A DNA stretch of 64,000 bases, from NCBI GenBank assembly GCA_948470475.1, contig OX419347.1:17731175-17795174 (forward strand), in the 5' to 3' direction. The position numbers and the translations under genes are program-made. This document shows positions 1 to 17,217 of this stretch, one piece after another. This stretch comes from Galaxea fascicularis (Eukaryota; Cnidaria; Anthozoa; Scleractinia; Euphylliidae). Under the pieces are notes generated by a model. That model worked only from the letters and a program-made list of their open reading frames with translations. It had not been told where the DNA came from and did no database searches. The number at the start of each line of letters is the position of its first letter. Position 1 is the stretch's first letter.

Positions 1-320
1 TGATGCTTTTTATAATTGTTATTAGTAGTGTTTTTGGACAGTCATTTTTCGACAATTCTCTTTCGTATACAAGAAGAACGTACATAGGGTATATGTTTTA
101 ATATTCATATTCTTGAATCGTTATTATTATTATTAATATTATTATCTTTTTGATCGAAAGAAATTGTAAATAGTGTTTCAACTGAATAGTTTTTTTTAGC
201 GAATAAATTGTATATAGGAAAAAAATTTGTTTAAAAAAATATTATTATTATTATTCACTGTAAACTTATGTAAGATTTTAGTCTATTATTCACTGTAACT
301 TTTATGGATGTATGTGGTGG
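1..320. other. AT-rich non-coding stretch
   Basis: No gene is seen here. The stretch is strongly AT-rich with short ATT microsatellite runs near 121-146 and 240-256. It ends in the simple-repeat tail of the adjacent SINE. Confidence 0.6.
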
Positions 321-655
321 TGAATAAATAAATAATAATAATAATAATAATAATAACTTATTTATATAGCGCTCATATCCTGACCTCATGGCGCTTTACA
401 ATGTATACAATTCTAAATCCTTTACAATTCTCAAATCAGATTTACAAATCTTTACAATTCTCACATCAAATCAAATTAAATGAAATGTTGGTTTTTGCAG
501 AGAGGGGAAAACCGGAGTACCCGGAGAAAAAACTCTCGGAGCAGAGGAGAGAACCAACAAACTCAGCCCACATACGACGCCGAGTCCGCGGGAATCGAAC
601 CCGGGACACATTGGTGGAAGGCAAGCGCTCTCACCACTGCGCCAAACCTACTCAT
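321..655 (-). mobile_element. tRNA-derived SINE
   Basis: On the minus strand the element starts with a tRNA-like head: an A-box-like TGGCGCAGTGGT at 644-633 and a B box GGTTCGATTCC at 601-591, the internal RNA polymerase III promoter. A GC-richer body follows, with a TCTCCGGGTACTCCGG block, then a tail containing GCGCTATATAAATAA and a run of ATT triplets at about 325-357. Head, body and simple-repeat tail in this order define a SINE mobilised by a partner LINE. The head is not a real tRNA because no full cloverleaf or 3' half follows the B box. The exact 5' end and target-site duplication were not resolved. Confidence 0.85.
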
Positions 656-1302
656 TATTTCCGACAATTTTACATCCCTCTGTTGCAAGAGTGGAGCGTG
701 TCCCCTCAGAAAGAAGAGAAGTACAACTCAATGAAATAACGTTTTTCATTTTTTTATTATCCTTAAAAAACATTCGTGTACAAAAGAACTTCACATCTTA
801 AAATAAAACTGTCGTTAAAAGGAGACATATATTTACAACGTTTGCAACAATAACCACATAAGGAGTAACACGAAAAACCACACAAAGTTCTTCTGTTTCA
901 AGTCCTTCGCCATGAACCCGGTGCAAATTATTCTCTGGTTTCGATGACTGAAATATAGAAACGAGAAGAAACAACACTGTGAACGCTTGCGCTAAAAATC
1001 AGACCAACGTTTTTCACAAACACATTATTAGCAGTCTCTCCTTCTCCCCCTATCAACTGAGATAATGGATTTACTAACCTCCTGGAATGTTTACTTTGTT
1101 CGACACCAGGACATCAGCTTGAATGGACGTCATGTTCACGTACATCGTGTCGGGGTGCGACTGGATCCAATGAAAAGAAACAAGAGAAGACTACGTATTA
1201 GTCATTCAAAACTCAATCGCCTGGAAGTAAAAGATGAGTTAAACAACGATAAGTCAGTGAATCAAGAACACAATTCAACAATGCTTTTAAGCAATTCATA
1301 AG

Positions 1303-1515
1303 TAGGGGGTGGCGAATGGGAAAATCCGAGACTCGCCGAGAGACGTCAAGACCCTTGTTTGAAAATCCGAGACCGAGATCAAACATGCGAGACTTCGAGA
1401 CCGAAATAAATGCACTATAAATGAGACTTCGAGACTCTTCGCAAAGGCTGTCGAAACTTCGATATCGGATGAAAAGTTTACGAGACCCACTTAGAGGTAC
1501 CATTCGCCATCCCTA
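1303..1515. mobile_element. MITE with terminal inverted repeats
   Basis: The left end TAGGGGGTGGCGAATGG and the right end CCATTCGCCATCCCTA are inverted copies of each other, enclosing about 213 bp with no coding capacity. The TA at both outer edges may be a TA target duplication, as in Tc1/mariner-like elements. The interior has repeated GAGACTTCGAGAC-like motifs in both orientations. Confidence 0.7.
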
Positions 1516-1907
1516 TAGATTTATCACGCAAACCAAAAATGTGTCATGTAAACCAAGGATAATTCGGCTCGAGAACTACTTTTAAAGTAGACTTTCCATC
1601 GACTGGTGGAAACTTTGAGGCACACTAGAGCATATAATAATATCGCTATCACCCATATAATAATTCCTTATTACATGGCCTGCCTAGCTACTTAATCCAG
1701 CGCTTACAATATGCTCTTAATTCAGCTACTAATGCATTTCTAAACGTTGTGGCCTACTTTCTTAAATTAATTGAAATATTATAAATCAATGGCATTTTTG
1801 GTAATGAACTCGAGAAACGCAACCGACTAGCACTTCATGCTGAATTTAACACACAAAATAGCGTTAACAATGGCTCCACTCTGTTCTAAATCTTTTTAAA
1901 TCGACTG

Positions 1908-2180
1908 CTAACATTGAGCTCTACTATTTTTCCTGCCTCTTGTTTCGCTTTGAACCATCTCGGCAGACGGTTTCCCTCGGGGGACTGTTCCATAGACTAA
2001 GTATGCTGCCATTTCGTACTGCCTTTTGAATAAGACCTTTTGCACGCACATTTTCCAGTATTCTTTTGACATATCATCCGTAGGTAACAATACTTCCAAT
2101 GTTGTTTTTTTTCTTGTCTTAGTATCACCTTTTTCTTCTTTAATCAGTGGGTTGCCTGTGCCTATTTTTTTCATGACCAC
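1908..2180 (-). CDS. small orphan ORF, paralogue 1
   Basis: This 90-codon open frame encodes a basic, Lys-rich N-terminal half followed by an amphipathic block around EYWKMCVQ and a conserved stretch containing YEMAAYLVYGTVPRGK. I do not recognise the family. The main reason to list it is its similarity over about 70 residues to the ORF at 2840-3301 on the same strand (YWKM, KRQYEMAAY/KKRYEMAAY, VYGTVP). Two diverged copies with a preserved frame suggest protein-level constraint or a recent duplication. The first ATG was taken as the start, but the frame stays open upstream and an upstream exon is possible. It could be a decaying fragment. Confidence 0.35.
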   Translation of the reverse strand: MVMKKIGTGNPLIKEEKGDTKTRKKTTLEVLLPTDDMSKEYWKMCVQKVLFKRQYEMAAYLVYGTVPRGKPSAEMVQSETRGRKNSRAQC

Positions 2181-2839
2181 TTGAAAAAAACCACCATCTT
2201 GTTTAATTTGACTCTGCGAAAGCCAAGCCTGAGCTCATTCACTTTCTTTCTTTATATAACCTTCAGTTCGCCATGATCTCAAGTGGGACTTACTGTAATT
2301 TGATAAGCACGAAAACAATACCAACGTAATTGACTTCGGAGGTATGGCTATGTTGCCACAACAAACACGACTCTCAAAGTCACCGCAGTTGCTTTTAATA
2401 CAATGGGTGATCGATTTACGATTTCATTTAATTAATATTCGCAACGACGAGGGCGTGGTCGACTGGGTACAATTCACAACTTTCAAGGTCAAATTCATGG
2501 TTTCATTCACCAAAGGTTACATTGTGAGTGATTAAAAAAACTTGGACTACAGAGTACTGTATATAAAACAGGACTGAAAGCAAATCACCTATAAAATTAA
2601 CTATATACACTTCGAACAAAAAGAAGAGAGAGAGACAGAAAAACACAGAAAGACAGAAAATGTGTTCGGTTTGCCTGACCAAAATCAACTTAAGTCCAGT
2701 CAGTTCTCGTGCAGCCAACATAAGCTCAATACTCGCGCGGCCAACAAGTGAGCTAACATGACACAAAGTCAAATGTCCAAAACAACAAGTAATCGTACAT
2801 CATAATATTTCAGATCCGAACAAACTATTGGAATATTCT

Positions 2840-3301
2840 TTAGTTATCCGTGATCCCGGCCCGTGATACACAGGTGATGGCTCCGTTTAGACTTAAGTCT
2901 ATCACCCCTTTAGTTTTCAAACTTTCCTTCTCGGCAATTGTTTTTCCACTTGGAACTGTTCCATAAACTATGTAAGCCGCCATTTCGTACCGCTTTTTAA
3001 ACATGTCTTCCTCCAAACGCATCTTCCAGTACTTTTCAAACATCTCCTCTGTCAGGTAACGATATTGTGGCTTTGCCCTCTTTTCCTCTTGACAATCGCG
3101 TTTTTCCTCTTTTTTCGCGGGGTTAGATATGCCTGTTATCTCCGAAGTAGCCTGGTAGGTACTGTTCATGTTGCTTGACTTTGTAAAAGTACCGTATATT
3201 GGATTGACTTCGGGAACGTTTTGCAGTCGAAGAACGTTTTCGCTTCGCAGAACGTTTCGCAGTCGAAGGCATTTCGCTGAGAACTTCAACATTCGTAACA
3301 A
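2840..3301 (-). CDS. small orphan ORF, paralogue 2
   Basis: This 153-codon ORF is the second member of the orphan pair. Residues 1-32 come from a short direct repeat (several copies of a GCAGTCGAAGAACG-like unit near 3215-3275), so the real start may be downstream. Residues about 55-125 align with the neighbour at 1908-2180: a charged NPAKKEEK segment, then EKYWKMRLEE, KKRYEMAAYIVYGTVPSGK. No signal peptide or membrane segment is visible. The family is not recognised. The ORF lies 660 bp from its paralogue in the same orientation, consistent with tandem duplication. Confidence 0.4.
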   Translation of the reverse strand: MLRMLKFSAKCLRLRNVLRSENVLRLQNVPEVNPIYGTFTKSSNMNSTYQATSEITGISNPAKKEEKRDCQEEKRAKPQYRYLTEEMFEKYWKMRLEEDMFKKRYEMAAYIVYGTVPSGKTIAEKESLKTKGVIDLSLNGAITCVSRAGITDN

Positions 3302-4348
3302 AACAAACTCAATGACGTTAAAGAGTTAATTGTGTTTTTACATCATAAGCGATTTTTGAACGACACTGCCGTTGCTAATTGTGTCACTGGTAATTGTTGT
3401 AGATGAGGAGTTGCTCAGTTTTGACGCCACAACCTTGTGATCCAACGCAACAATCTGACGAAAGCGACCGGATGCATATGAAAGCTTATTTTCAGTGCTT
3501 TTCGGATGGTTTAGCCAGTCCTATTATTGGGCTTTTTTATACATTAGACGGTGTAAACCTTGTGTTTTGATTGGTCTAGACGAGTTTGCTATTAACAAAT
3601 AGATTCCACTTGACAGTGCGTATGCAGATGACGTCAGAATGTGGCACGAACAATGGCACACGCCCAGTGCCAAACGGAAACCATTTATTATATACATTGT
3701 GTTTTTTTCTCGTTGAGTAATTCAGTCAGGTCATAACAGCGAAAACAACTTTACCATAAATTCTTGGTAAAATGTGTCTCCCAGGGCCTCGCGCACACGG
3801 TCATTGACCAAAGGAAACGAACGAACAAGGAACTGCAAGCAAATCAAAATAGTAATTAATTATTCATGAACAGTTTCAATTGAGTGTCGACTGTAATGTG
3901 TTTGGTTTTGCCTCATAACGGGCTGTAACTGGCTACCAAATCTGTCACCCGTCTCTCAACTAATGAGTGACGAAACCGATACCAATTAATGCCCCACCTC
4001 CCACCCCCGTCCGCATTTTCCCGCGCTTGGTGACGCTTGACTGGTTCGTTGTAATACTATTGGCGGAAGTGCCCTGTGAATAGCGCCCAGAATAGTTTGG
4101 ACCGAGCCCCTTAACCTGACTTCAGGTGCATATTCTGCATACTCCGAAACAAACCATACTATATCCATTCCGTCGAGTAGAATAATCGGATTATTCCGTT
4201 CATTCCGACAACGGAATAGGTCCCAATAAACACTTATACCGCGTATTCCCAGTTTTCCTATTCCGGAATAGGTCCCCAAAAATGTGCCTTGAGTAAACAA
4301 CTTACCTCTAAAGCCCCTAACGTCAGAGTGAAGGTTTTACTCTGTTTT
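3302..4348. other. non-coding stretch
   Basis: No supportable gene. The part around 4070-4290 has recurring TTCCG/GGAATAGG words in both orientations and looks like decayed repeat sequence. The open frames here lack codon structure and homology. Confidence 0.45.
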
Positions 4349-4809
4349 CAGGGGCACCCAACGAGAAATTTCGATGAAATATCTGTTCGGGAGAGTCTAC
4401 CCGTTCTAAGACTTTCGGATAATGCAATGCCAAAAAGCTACTGATTTCTTACCTAAAACATCACCTAAAATATTCGCAACCCGGGAAATCCAGGGGAAAA
4501 TAATCCCTTAGATTTTCGGAAGGGATATTTTTGCAATTTTTGGCTCTTTAAAAGGTCGCCTAGCATTTTTGGGTAAGCAAATAGTTCGCAGAGAAGTTCT
4601 TCGAAGATAACATTCGGCTAGCAATTTCTGAAATGAAGATTTCATTCCCTAAAGTTTTCGGGCACTTCAATTTTCAGCTAAGAAATCCGAACAGATCAAA
4701 TTTTTCTAACTGATTAAAACAACTCTTTAAACAGTCTTTAAACATTACAAGGAGCCTAGAAATATCCCTCAAAGGTATTTTTGCTTAATTTGCTCGTTGG
4801 GTGTCCCTG
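4349..4809. mobile_element. MITE with CAGGGRCACCCAACGAG ends
   Basis: The left end CAGGGGCACCCAACGAG (4349-4365) and the right end CTCGTTGGGTGTCCCTG (4793-4809) are inverted copies with one mismatch. Both ends are flanked by the same hexamer TGTTTT (4343-4348 and 4810-4815), a plausible target-site duplication. The 461-bp interior is non-coding. This is a non-autonomous DNA transposon; the superfamily was not determined. Confidence 0.8.
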
Positions 4810-5082
4810 TGTTTTCCCCGTGTATTCATTAAGGTACTAGTTGGGTTGGGAAAATTGGTTAAAACACCAATGAAGACAATTCACTGGTGGTGTTTTCTCG
4901 TGGCCTGTCTGCTTGATGCTGTGCGCAACATTGTAACAATAAATTCTACAACGCCCGGTATTGGTAATAGCGCAGATTTTGCAAAGACAACACAGCCTCT
5001 CATGAGAACACGGAACCGTGTGGGAAGGACTGAACGCGACTTCTGGTGCTTAATTTCCCGTTCTGCCATTGGTTACAAAAAC

Positions 5083-5202
5083 TTGGTTTTATCAACGGAG
5101 TTGATAATGTAAATTGACCTGACCGGACAGGGATTCTAAAAGCTCACGTTTCGAATCCCTGTACGGTGGTCAATTTACGCCCGTTGATAAAACTGAACCA
5201 AA
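5083..5202. repeat. foldback repeat
   Basis: The arms TTGGTTTTATCAACG at the left and CGTTGATAAAACTGAACCAA at the right pair with each other. A second inner pair is formed by AAATTGACC and GGTCAATTT. The whole can fold into a long imperfect hairpin of about 120 bp. It resembles a short MITE or decayed foldback element. Confidence 0.6.
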
Positions 5203-6067
5203 TTCTTGTGTACAACTCCCCCACCGACGCAGAAACTACCCCATTTATTCTTCTGCCAATGGTTAGTCTGTTTCACATCTGCGCGCACCGTCGTCATTGT
5301 CGTCAGGCTGTCTTTGCTAAATCTACCCATTGCAATCCAAGTCACTCGCACAGTGTACCTCTAAAGCGATTCCCGATTGCCTTTGACTATCAGCATGCAA
5401 AGTGTTTCCCATGGCAAAGAGGAGGCCATGAACAGATCGAAACTGCAATGGAATAAAAACAAACCCAGAAACCAGTCACTAGATTCAACTTATGAAAATA
5501 CAGAGTTCAAGACCCTTTTGGATTACCCCCCACACCGGCACAAACGGTGGACTGAACGCCATTAGCGCTACGCAGAGAGAAATAGTGGTCAGTTGGCGCT
5601 TTATTTACCTGGACAAGGCTTTCTGCTGTTCTAGCTGACTCTTTGGCCAAAATGCTGTACAGAAATGAAACAGAAACATAAAATTGCGATGAAACGAACT
5701 TGGCAAATGAAAAAATACACAAAACTTGCTACCGATGCCTTAAGTAACTATGTACGTGCATTGGTATCAAAGACATGACTGTAAATAACATGCGCGTAGC
5801 CAATTTTCTCCGTTCTGTTTAATAAAGAGCTACTCAATTTGGCGAGTTTGTTTTCGTCCTTCCTTTTCTTTTCCTTTCTCCTAAAACCAAATTGAGCAGG
5901 AAAGCAGCAAGAAAAGACGATTTTCGGCTGGGTCCAATTTCTAGCGATTGGAGTGATGTTTCATCAAGCCCCAACAAGTTTCTATATTTCTTGATATTCT
6001 CCTGCTGTACTTCTTCACTGTCAGTTTTAGCTGTGAAGCTCATGGATGATAGTGGAAACATAGTTTT

Positions 6068-6256
6068 ATTGGAAGTAGATAAATTATGCATCTCACCCAA
6101 TCATTTTATTGGAAATAGATAAATTGTGTATCTCACCCAATCATTTTATTGGAAGTAGATAAATTATGCATCTCACCCAATCATTTTATTGGAAGTAGAT
6201 AAATTATGCATCTCACCCAATCATTTTATTGGAAGTAGATAAATTATGCATCTCAC

Positions 6257-6267
<11 letters not shown>
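6068..6267. repeat. 40-bp minisatellite, five copies
   Basis: Five head-to-tail copies of a 40-bp unit start at 6068, 6108, 6148, 6188 and 6228. The second copy carries three substitutions; the others are almost identical. The rightmost copy overlaps the end of an ARMH1 exon. Read on the minus strand, each unit begins AAAATGATTGGGTGAGATG, which is the exon end plus its splice donor. The array therefore duplicates an exon-intron boundary four times into the downstream intron. Confidence 0.95.
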
Positions 6268-11772
<5,505 letters not shown>

Positions 11773-14700
11773 ATGGATACCGCGGGCGACAGAATCGTTA
11801 TCAACGTTGGAGGAAAACGCCATGAAACCTACGCGACGACACTTCAAACCATCCCCGATACCAGGCTTGCTTGGATTGCAGAGAGTTTCATCACTAGTGA
11901 CAATAAACAGGAGTATTTTTTCGATCGAAATCCAGAAATATTTGGTATTATTCTAAACTATTATCGCACGGGGCAACTGCATGCTCCGAGGGATTTCTGC
12001 GGTCCGCTTTTCGAGGCGGAATTGGCGTTCTGGGGGATTGAAGAGAAAGAGATGGAGGCCTGCTGCTGGCCATATTACATTCAGCACCGAGATGCCGAAA
12101 AAAATTTAAAAGATTTCGTCGGACCCGAGTTTGAGGATACTGATGACGATGAGGATTCTTCGCCAGATTTAGAATCATCCTCGTTTCAGCAAGTTACATC
12201 GCATTCATATTGGACAATCTATAGACCAAATGTTTGGGCTATCCTTGATGATGCACATTCGTCGACAAAAGCAAAGGTAAGCTCGAAAAAGCTTCACTTA
12301 ATTTTTTTATCTTCACTGGGGGATTCAGTACTCAGGTTCCATTGCAACCACAACCCCGCGTGCTTAAAATCATTTGACCTCCATCGTTCACTATTGCAAA
12401 TTCATAACTATTGTAAACGTTCACCTTTATTTTTATACTAAAATACGGGCAGCCTAATTTCGTCTCACCCAATAAAACGCAAACACGGCATTCTGTCAGC
12501 CTTATATTTTACGACGTCGTGGCAGTATATATAAAGTTTAATTTCTCAAAAGCGACTGACGGTATATGGATTCAGTGCATAGGAAATTCCCTTCGCTATT
12601 TTAAATAAACACAGTGACCTCGGTGATAACAATTGAAAGCTCTGTCATAGAATAAAAATTAACCTGAAATAAAAAAAATGCTGATTAATTTAGAATACAA
12701 AGCACCCACCAAAACAGGAAGAATATAAAAAGGTTTAACCTTAGTTTAATTCCAATTTCTCGCCAAGCGATAGCATTGCCATGATTTTCTTTGCCTATGC
12801 TTATAAACAATTGTGTGCGCTTCACGACAGAACAATCCTTTTAGCCAGTTAAGCCAGGTGGAAAACCTTTTTCTCGAGGAGTTGAATATTTCTTATGTCT
12901 TAAATGGCAATTTATAAGGAAGCGAAATGAAACATTCCTCCCCAGGTTGCCGCAATTAGACTCGGGTTTCTGCTGTCATCCAGTAGGACGAAGCATGACA
13001 ATGATTTTTGCTATTATTTGAATTCAAACCATTTTTGATAGCCACCACAAGCGGGATACTGTTTCCCAGACTATCAGATGTTCATAAAAGTAAATTGATA
13101 TATATAAAAATGTGTATTATATACACATAAAAACAGTGTGTATATATTTGCGCTCAAGGACTTGCGTTCTATCTGCTTGAATCCAACGTTATTAGTTTGT
13201 AACTCAGTTTTAACCGACTAAAACACCGGACTGAAAAGCTAAGCCCTCTGGAAAAGACACTAAAAGTTCTCAAATCCAATGACGATCGCAGCTGGATTCA
13301 GTGTTGCTGCCGAAAGCATTTCAGCTGTGTTTTATTTAGCTTTTGTTTTGTTACATATGGCCAGTTTCCATTAAACCTTCCCCTTGCTTAAGTAAACATC
13401 GCTTCGAAAAAATGAAAAACACCATAATAATGCAATAACGACTAAACTTTGGAGACTAACGAGAGATTCAAGCAAGAGTGAAAAAAGAAAACGTGCAATG
13501 GATTTACAACACGACACACTTTGAAGAAATGTAGGTTGCCGTCATCCCTTTTCGGATGTCTCCTTGCCCTTGATGCGTTGTCTCAAAAGTTAGCCACGCA
13601 TTAACAGCACCAAGAGTCACGAAGATCAGCGGATCTAGACGATGAAATTAAATTTCGACTGTGGTCTTCAAGCATGCAAATCGTTCGTGTTGTCTGAGGC
13701 GTATGGAAATTCTAGAGGATTCCTGAGGAGAATATCCAGTAAGATAGCAAATTGAAATCTGTTAGGATCCCCTCGTCTAAGTTTTTGGATACAGTATCTA
13801 ATTCTAATGTTGATATTCGCTTTCCACAAGTGCTACACCTGCCACGAAAGTTTGAGGTTAAGTCGGTACTCTACGTTTACTCCAGTGACGGACACGCGTC
13901 AAAGTTCGGAAAAACAATAGAGAGCTTAAGCAACGACGACGGCGACGGCAACGAAAACGTCACTCCAAAATATAACTTCTCGTTTTTCAAACTCTTTCGC
14001 GATTACTCCAACTTGTTTAATATTAAAAATGCAGGCGGAATGTCCAGGGTCTAAATTACTGTGAAGGGTGTTAAAGCAAAGAACAAGAAAGAAAAACTTG
14101 CCGTCATGTGTTCACGTTCTCGGGAAAACCTAATATTTTGTCATTTTATGTTGTTGTTTTGAGGACGGCAAAGAAATGTCAGTACCAAAATATAAACCGC
14201 ACGTACAGAGTATTGTTTTGGCTCATTAATCCCACTGTTGTATGGTGTTCTCGTTGCCGTTGCCGCCCTCGTTGTTTCAGCTCCCTAATATCATAATAAC
14301 CACTTTCTCTACGAAAAAGTACCAACATCCTGATAATCTCCGCATTTTCGAAGATTAATGTGGCCAGAACTCCTAATTTCTGTATAGGTCTTGAGAACAG
14401 AGGTCATGATAGATCTTGACAAACTCTTCCAACTGATATTATGAAAATTATGATGACAGAAGTGAGGGGAATATCTATGATGATATTGTGTTTTTAGCCT
14501 TCTTTTACAGATGTCTTACAGTAATAAACTAATTGGGATCCATAATATTGCATGACGTAAAGCTGCAATTGGCTGACGATTATTTTAAAAAAGACAGCAA
14601 GTAATGTATTTCACAAAATAGGCTGAATCAAATCGGTGTTCCTTTCAGCAAGACAAAACTTAGCCATTTTTGTGTGATTTTCCTTATCCTTGGCCTTTTA

Positions 14701-17217
14701 GTTAATCTGATTTCACAGCCATAATCAGGGAAGGCAGCTGTCGTTCCAATTTTGTGTTCAGTTTACTACGAAAAGAGTGATTCCTTTCTACGCTTAGGTC
14801 TAGGATGCATAAGTGAGTTTGATTCTGGGAACGTTAAGAAGCGATGATGAAGCCACTGGGTACATTTTTTTGGATGAAGTATAATTTAGATGGGAAATTC
14901 AGAGCCTTACACTTTTTTGAACACTGATTATTTTGTTTTTGCTTGATGCAAAGAAATAATTGAGTAAAACTTTTCATTTTTAGCTCGTGCTTTTCTCCGG
15001 TAATTAGCTTCCCTATAACCTGTCATTCAAAATTATAGGGTATCTAAATAAAAATGGAAGCCACGTGAAGCAATGACTGACCTAATTTCCCTTTTGATGT
15101 AAGTGAAGTTAAAAGGTTCCGGACGCTTTCCAGTACGAGGGTCTTGTTCGATTGCCGAACACAAACGAACATTACTTACAAGTTGAGATACACTTATTTC
15201 GAGTGCGTTCGGTTGGCATTTGGTTTTCCTCTTGTGGTTTTGAGAAGAAGAGACTATGGCATAGCATAGGGTGTTTTAGCTCGTATACTGTGCGCATCAT
15301 GTGACATGGTGCGCAAAGTATACGCACTAAAACACCGTACGCTTGTACGAATCCAACTTGCGTCTTTAGTGAAACTTTCCGCTCAAGGAAAGCCAGGGAT
15401 TGGGAATGAAATTACAATTTATGACTGCCCCAATGATTTAGGATGAGATAAAGTTTCACATACTGATTACGATCAGGATCACGATTACGAGTCGGATTTT
15501 GATTTGATTCGTTTGAGGATTAAGGTTAGCATCAGCGTTATATTTATGGTTACTCTTATGTTTTACAATCAGGGTTAACAATTATTTAAGTGTCAAGAGA
15601 ATCTTACTTTAACTTTTTTTTTTTCAGGTGTTTGCCTTAATTTCTCTGTTCATGATTTTAGCTTCTGTGGCGTCCATGTGCGCATCATCAGTTGTAACAG
15701 AAAATGATTACGTACTTGGGTTCGAATATGCGTTTTGCGCGTGGTTCACCCTGGAATTTGTCGCAAGGCTGATTTTTTGCCCGGACAAGATTGCTTTCTT
15801 CAAAGAGATAATGACTTGGGTGGATCTCATTTCTTTGCTTCCTTTCTATGGAAAAATTATCTTGAAAACTGGGACTTTAGATTTCCTGAGAGCAGTGAGG
15901 CTCATTCGCGTGTTTCGAGCATTAAAAGCCTTCGCTTTCACCAGCGGTTTGCAGATAATAGTTCAATCACTTAAAGCTAGCTTCAGAGAGCTGATTCTTC
16001 TGGTCATCATTCTGTTGATACCAGTGGTAGTATTTTCCAGTATTGTATACGAGATTGAAAACAACGCGGTCAACCAACCTCACTTTCAGAATATCCCAGA
16101 AGCCTTTTGGTGGGCAGTCATCACTATGACAACCGTCGGTTATGGCGACATGGTGCCAAAAACAATTCTGGGTAGGATTATCGGCGGGGTTTGTGCCATA
16201 TGTGGGGTACTCATCGTGGCGCTGCCAGTTTCAGTTATAGGAAATAACTTTTCCACGTACTACACGCATGCGCAGGCGAGGCTTAGTCTTCCGAAGAAGA
16301 AGCGACGTCTGATTTGCGCAGCTAATCTACGCATGAATTTCGCACCAGACAAACCAGCATCCAGCTCTTCATTACGTCACGATGGTGGGCAAGAGGGGTT
16401 AGCTCTTGAGGAACCACGGGAAGGATCAGCAAAGAAATTTAGGCGATATCACCGGAGATCTCGAAATACGTTATTCGCGCACGGTGACGTGTATATTGGT
16501 CCAAGCAGGCTAGAAAGATCCAAGATAAAACGCGATGATGCGTGCAACGAAGAAAACGAAGATGAAACCGAAAACACAATCGAAACTGGAAGTGAAACAA
16601 AAAGCGAATGTCTGACTACAAAGGAGACAATGAGCAGTGGAGACATCGATAACAAATCGGAGAAAATGGCAAATTTTTCTCCCTCAGACGGCGGAGAATT
16701 GCCTGTCATCACAGCTTTGCCACGAAATTTCACGCTTATTAACTCGATGCACGAAAGCGAAGAAATAATAGAAGAAGACATGAGGCCTGCTTCCGTTATT
16801 TCTGAACGGTGCAATGGTGTAACTAAGAAGAGAAATAAATCCACCACTGTTTCGGCATCTAATCGAAAAAAATCCAACAATTCCCCGTCTAAGTCATGGG
16901 TCGAAATAAAAAATGAACATTCCCCGGTTGCAAACAAAAGGCCGCAAAGCTCAAGGATCCGTAAGACACGCGTCTCACCTGTGAACGCGCGAGTAAGTTA
17001 TCGAAATCATGTGGATGGAAGATTATCCCCCTCACAAACATACTCTGTTCCTTCGTTTAAAGTAGACATAGAGAATACAAGATTGGATAAAGCTGCTTTG
17101 GCAAATGTGACACAACAGGAGGGTAGCAAGACTCCAAGTGACACAACTTTAATGGAAAACTATCAAAAACCAGGGAAAATGTCAGACAGTGGCATAGCAA
17201 ATGGGTATGCTGCTTAA
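11773..17217 (+). CDS. Shaw/Kv3-type potassium channel, gene A
   Basis: Voltage-gated K+ channel subunit; exons 11773-12276 and 15628-17217 join in phase 0 (donor GTAAGC, acceptor TTTTTTTCAG), giving 697 residues. Residues about 5-105 form the T1 tetramerisation domain with the Shaw-type HX5CX20CC zinc site (HAPRDFC ... CCW). S1-S6 start at residue 169. S4 (about 255-269) keeps four Arg and one Lys at three-residue spacing; the sixth canonical position is Ala. S2 keeps the WF phenylalanine of the charge-transfer centre and its Glu partners. The filter TVGYGD lies at 337-342. The S6 bend reads ALPVSVIG where Kv1-Kv4 channels have PVP. The cytoplasmic tail of about 310 residues is long, polar and Ser/Lys-rich. 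The ATG at 11773 was preferred to an upstream in-frame ATG at 11731 because it sits five residues before the T1 core. Family call certain; one-to-one vertebrate orthology not claimed. Confidence 0.95.
13916..14290. mobile_element. degraded MITE related to the 49.6-kb foldback element
   Basis: Inside intron 1 of Kv gene A, this stretch shares several long words with the element at 49568-50019, such as GGCAACGAAAACGTCA, CCAGGGTCTAAATTACTGTGAA and GTTCACGTTCTCG. Its ends (AGAGCTTAAGCAACGACG at the left and CGTTGTTTCAGCTCCC at the right) are inverted copies. It is a shorter, more decayed member of the same non-autonomous family. Confidence 0.65.
15270..15336. repeat. long hairpin in intron 1 of Kv gene A
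   Basis: The arms GGTGTTTTAG, GTATAC and TGCGCA are matched in reverse order by TGCGCA, GTATAC and CTAAAACACC, leaving a short loop around CATGTGACATG. The 67-bp palindrome lies about 290 bp before the exon 2 acceptor. It may be a remnant of a small foldback element or an RNA stem in the pre-mRNA. Confidence 0.7.

Noticed and set aside
585..650. tRNA gene on the minus strand
   Set aside because: A and B boxes are present, but no 3' half or acceptor stem closes the cloverleaf. The sequence continues into a SINE body and an ATT tail.
401..739. 112-codon ORF
   Set aside because: It runs through the SINE on the strand opposite to it and ends outside; no protein-like conservation.
3986..4300. 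104-codon minus-strand ORF
   Set aside because: Lies in repetitive non-coding sequence with palindromic words; no domain or codon pattern.
5834..6100. 88-codon minus-strand ORF as an ARMH1-like terminal exon
   Set aside because: It starts inside the minisatellite, and I could not align it to the ARMH1 C-terminus. Kept only as a possibility, not as a feature.
12277..12441. ORF extension after the T1 exon of Kv gene A
   Set aside because: The GTAAGC donor at 12277 and the channel exon at 15628 join in phase; the extension is intron read-through. The same applies to extensions of the T1 exons in genes B, C and D.
13752..14054. 100-codon ORF inside intron 1 of Kv gene A
   Set aside because: Its second half reads through a degraded MITE; first half shows no known motif.
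16449..16937. 162-codon ORF antisense to Kv gene A
   Set aside because: Shadow of the Ser/Lys-rich tail exon of gene A; no independent evidence.
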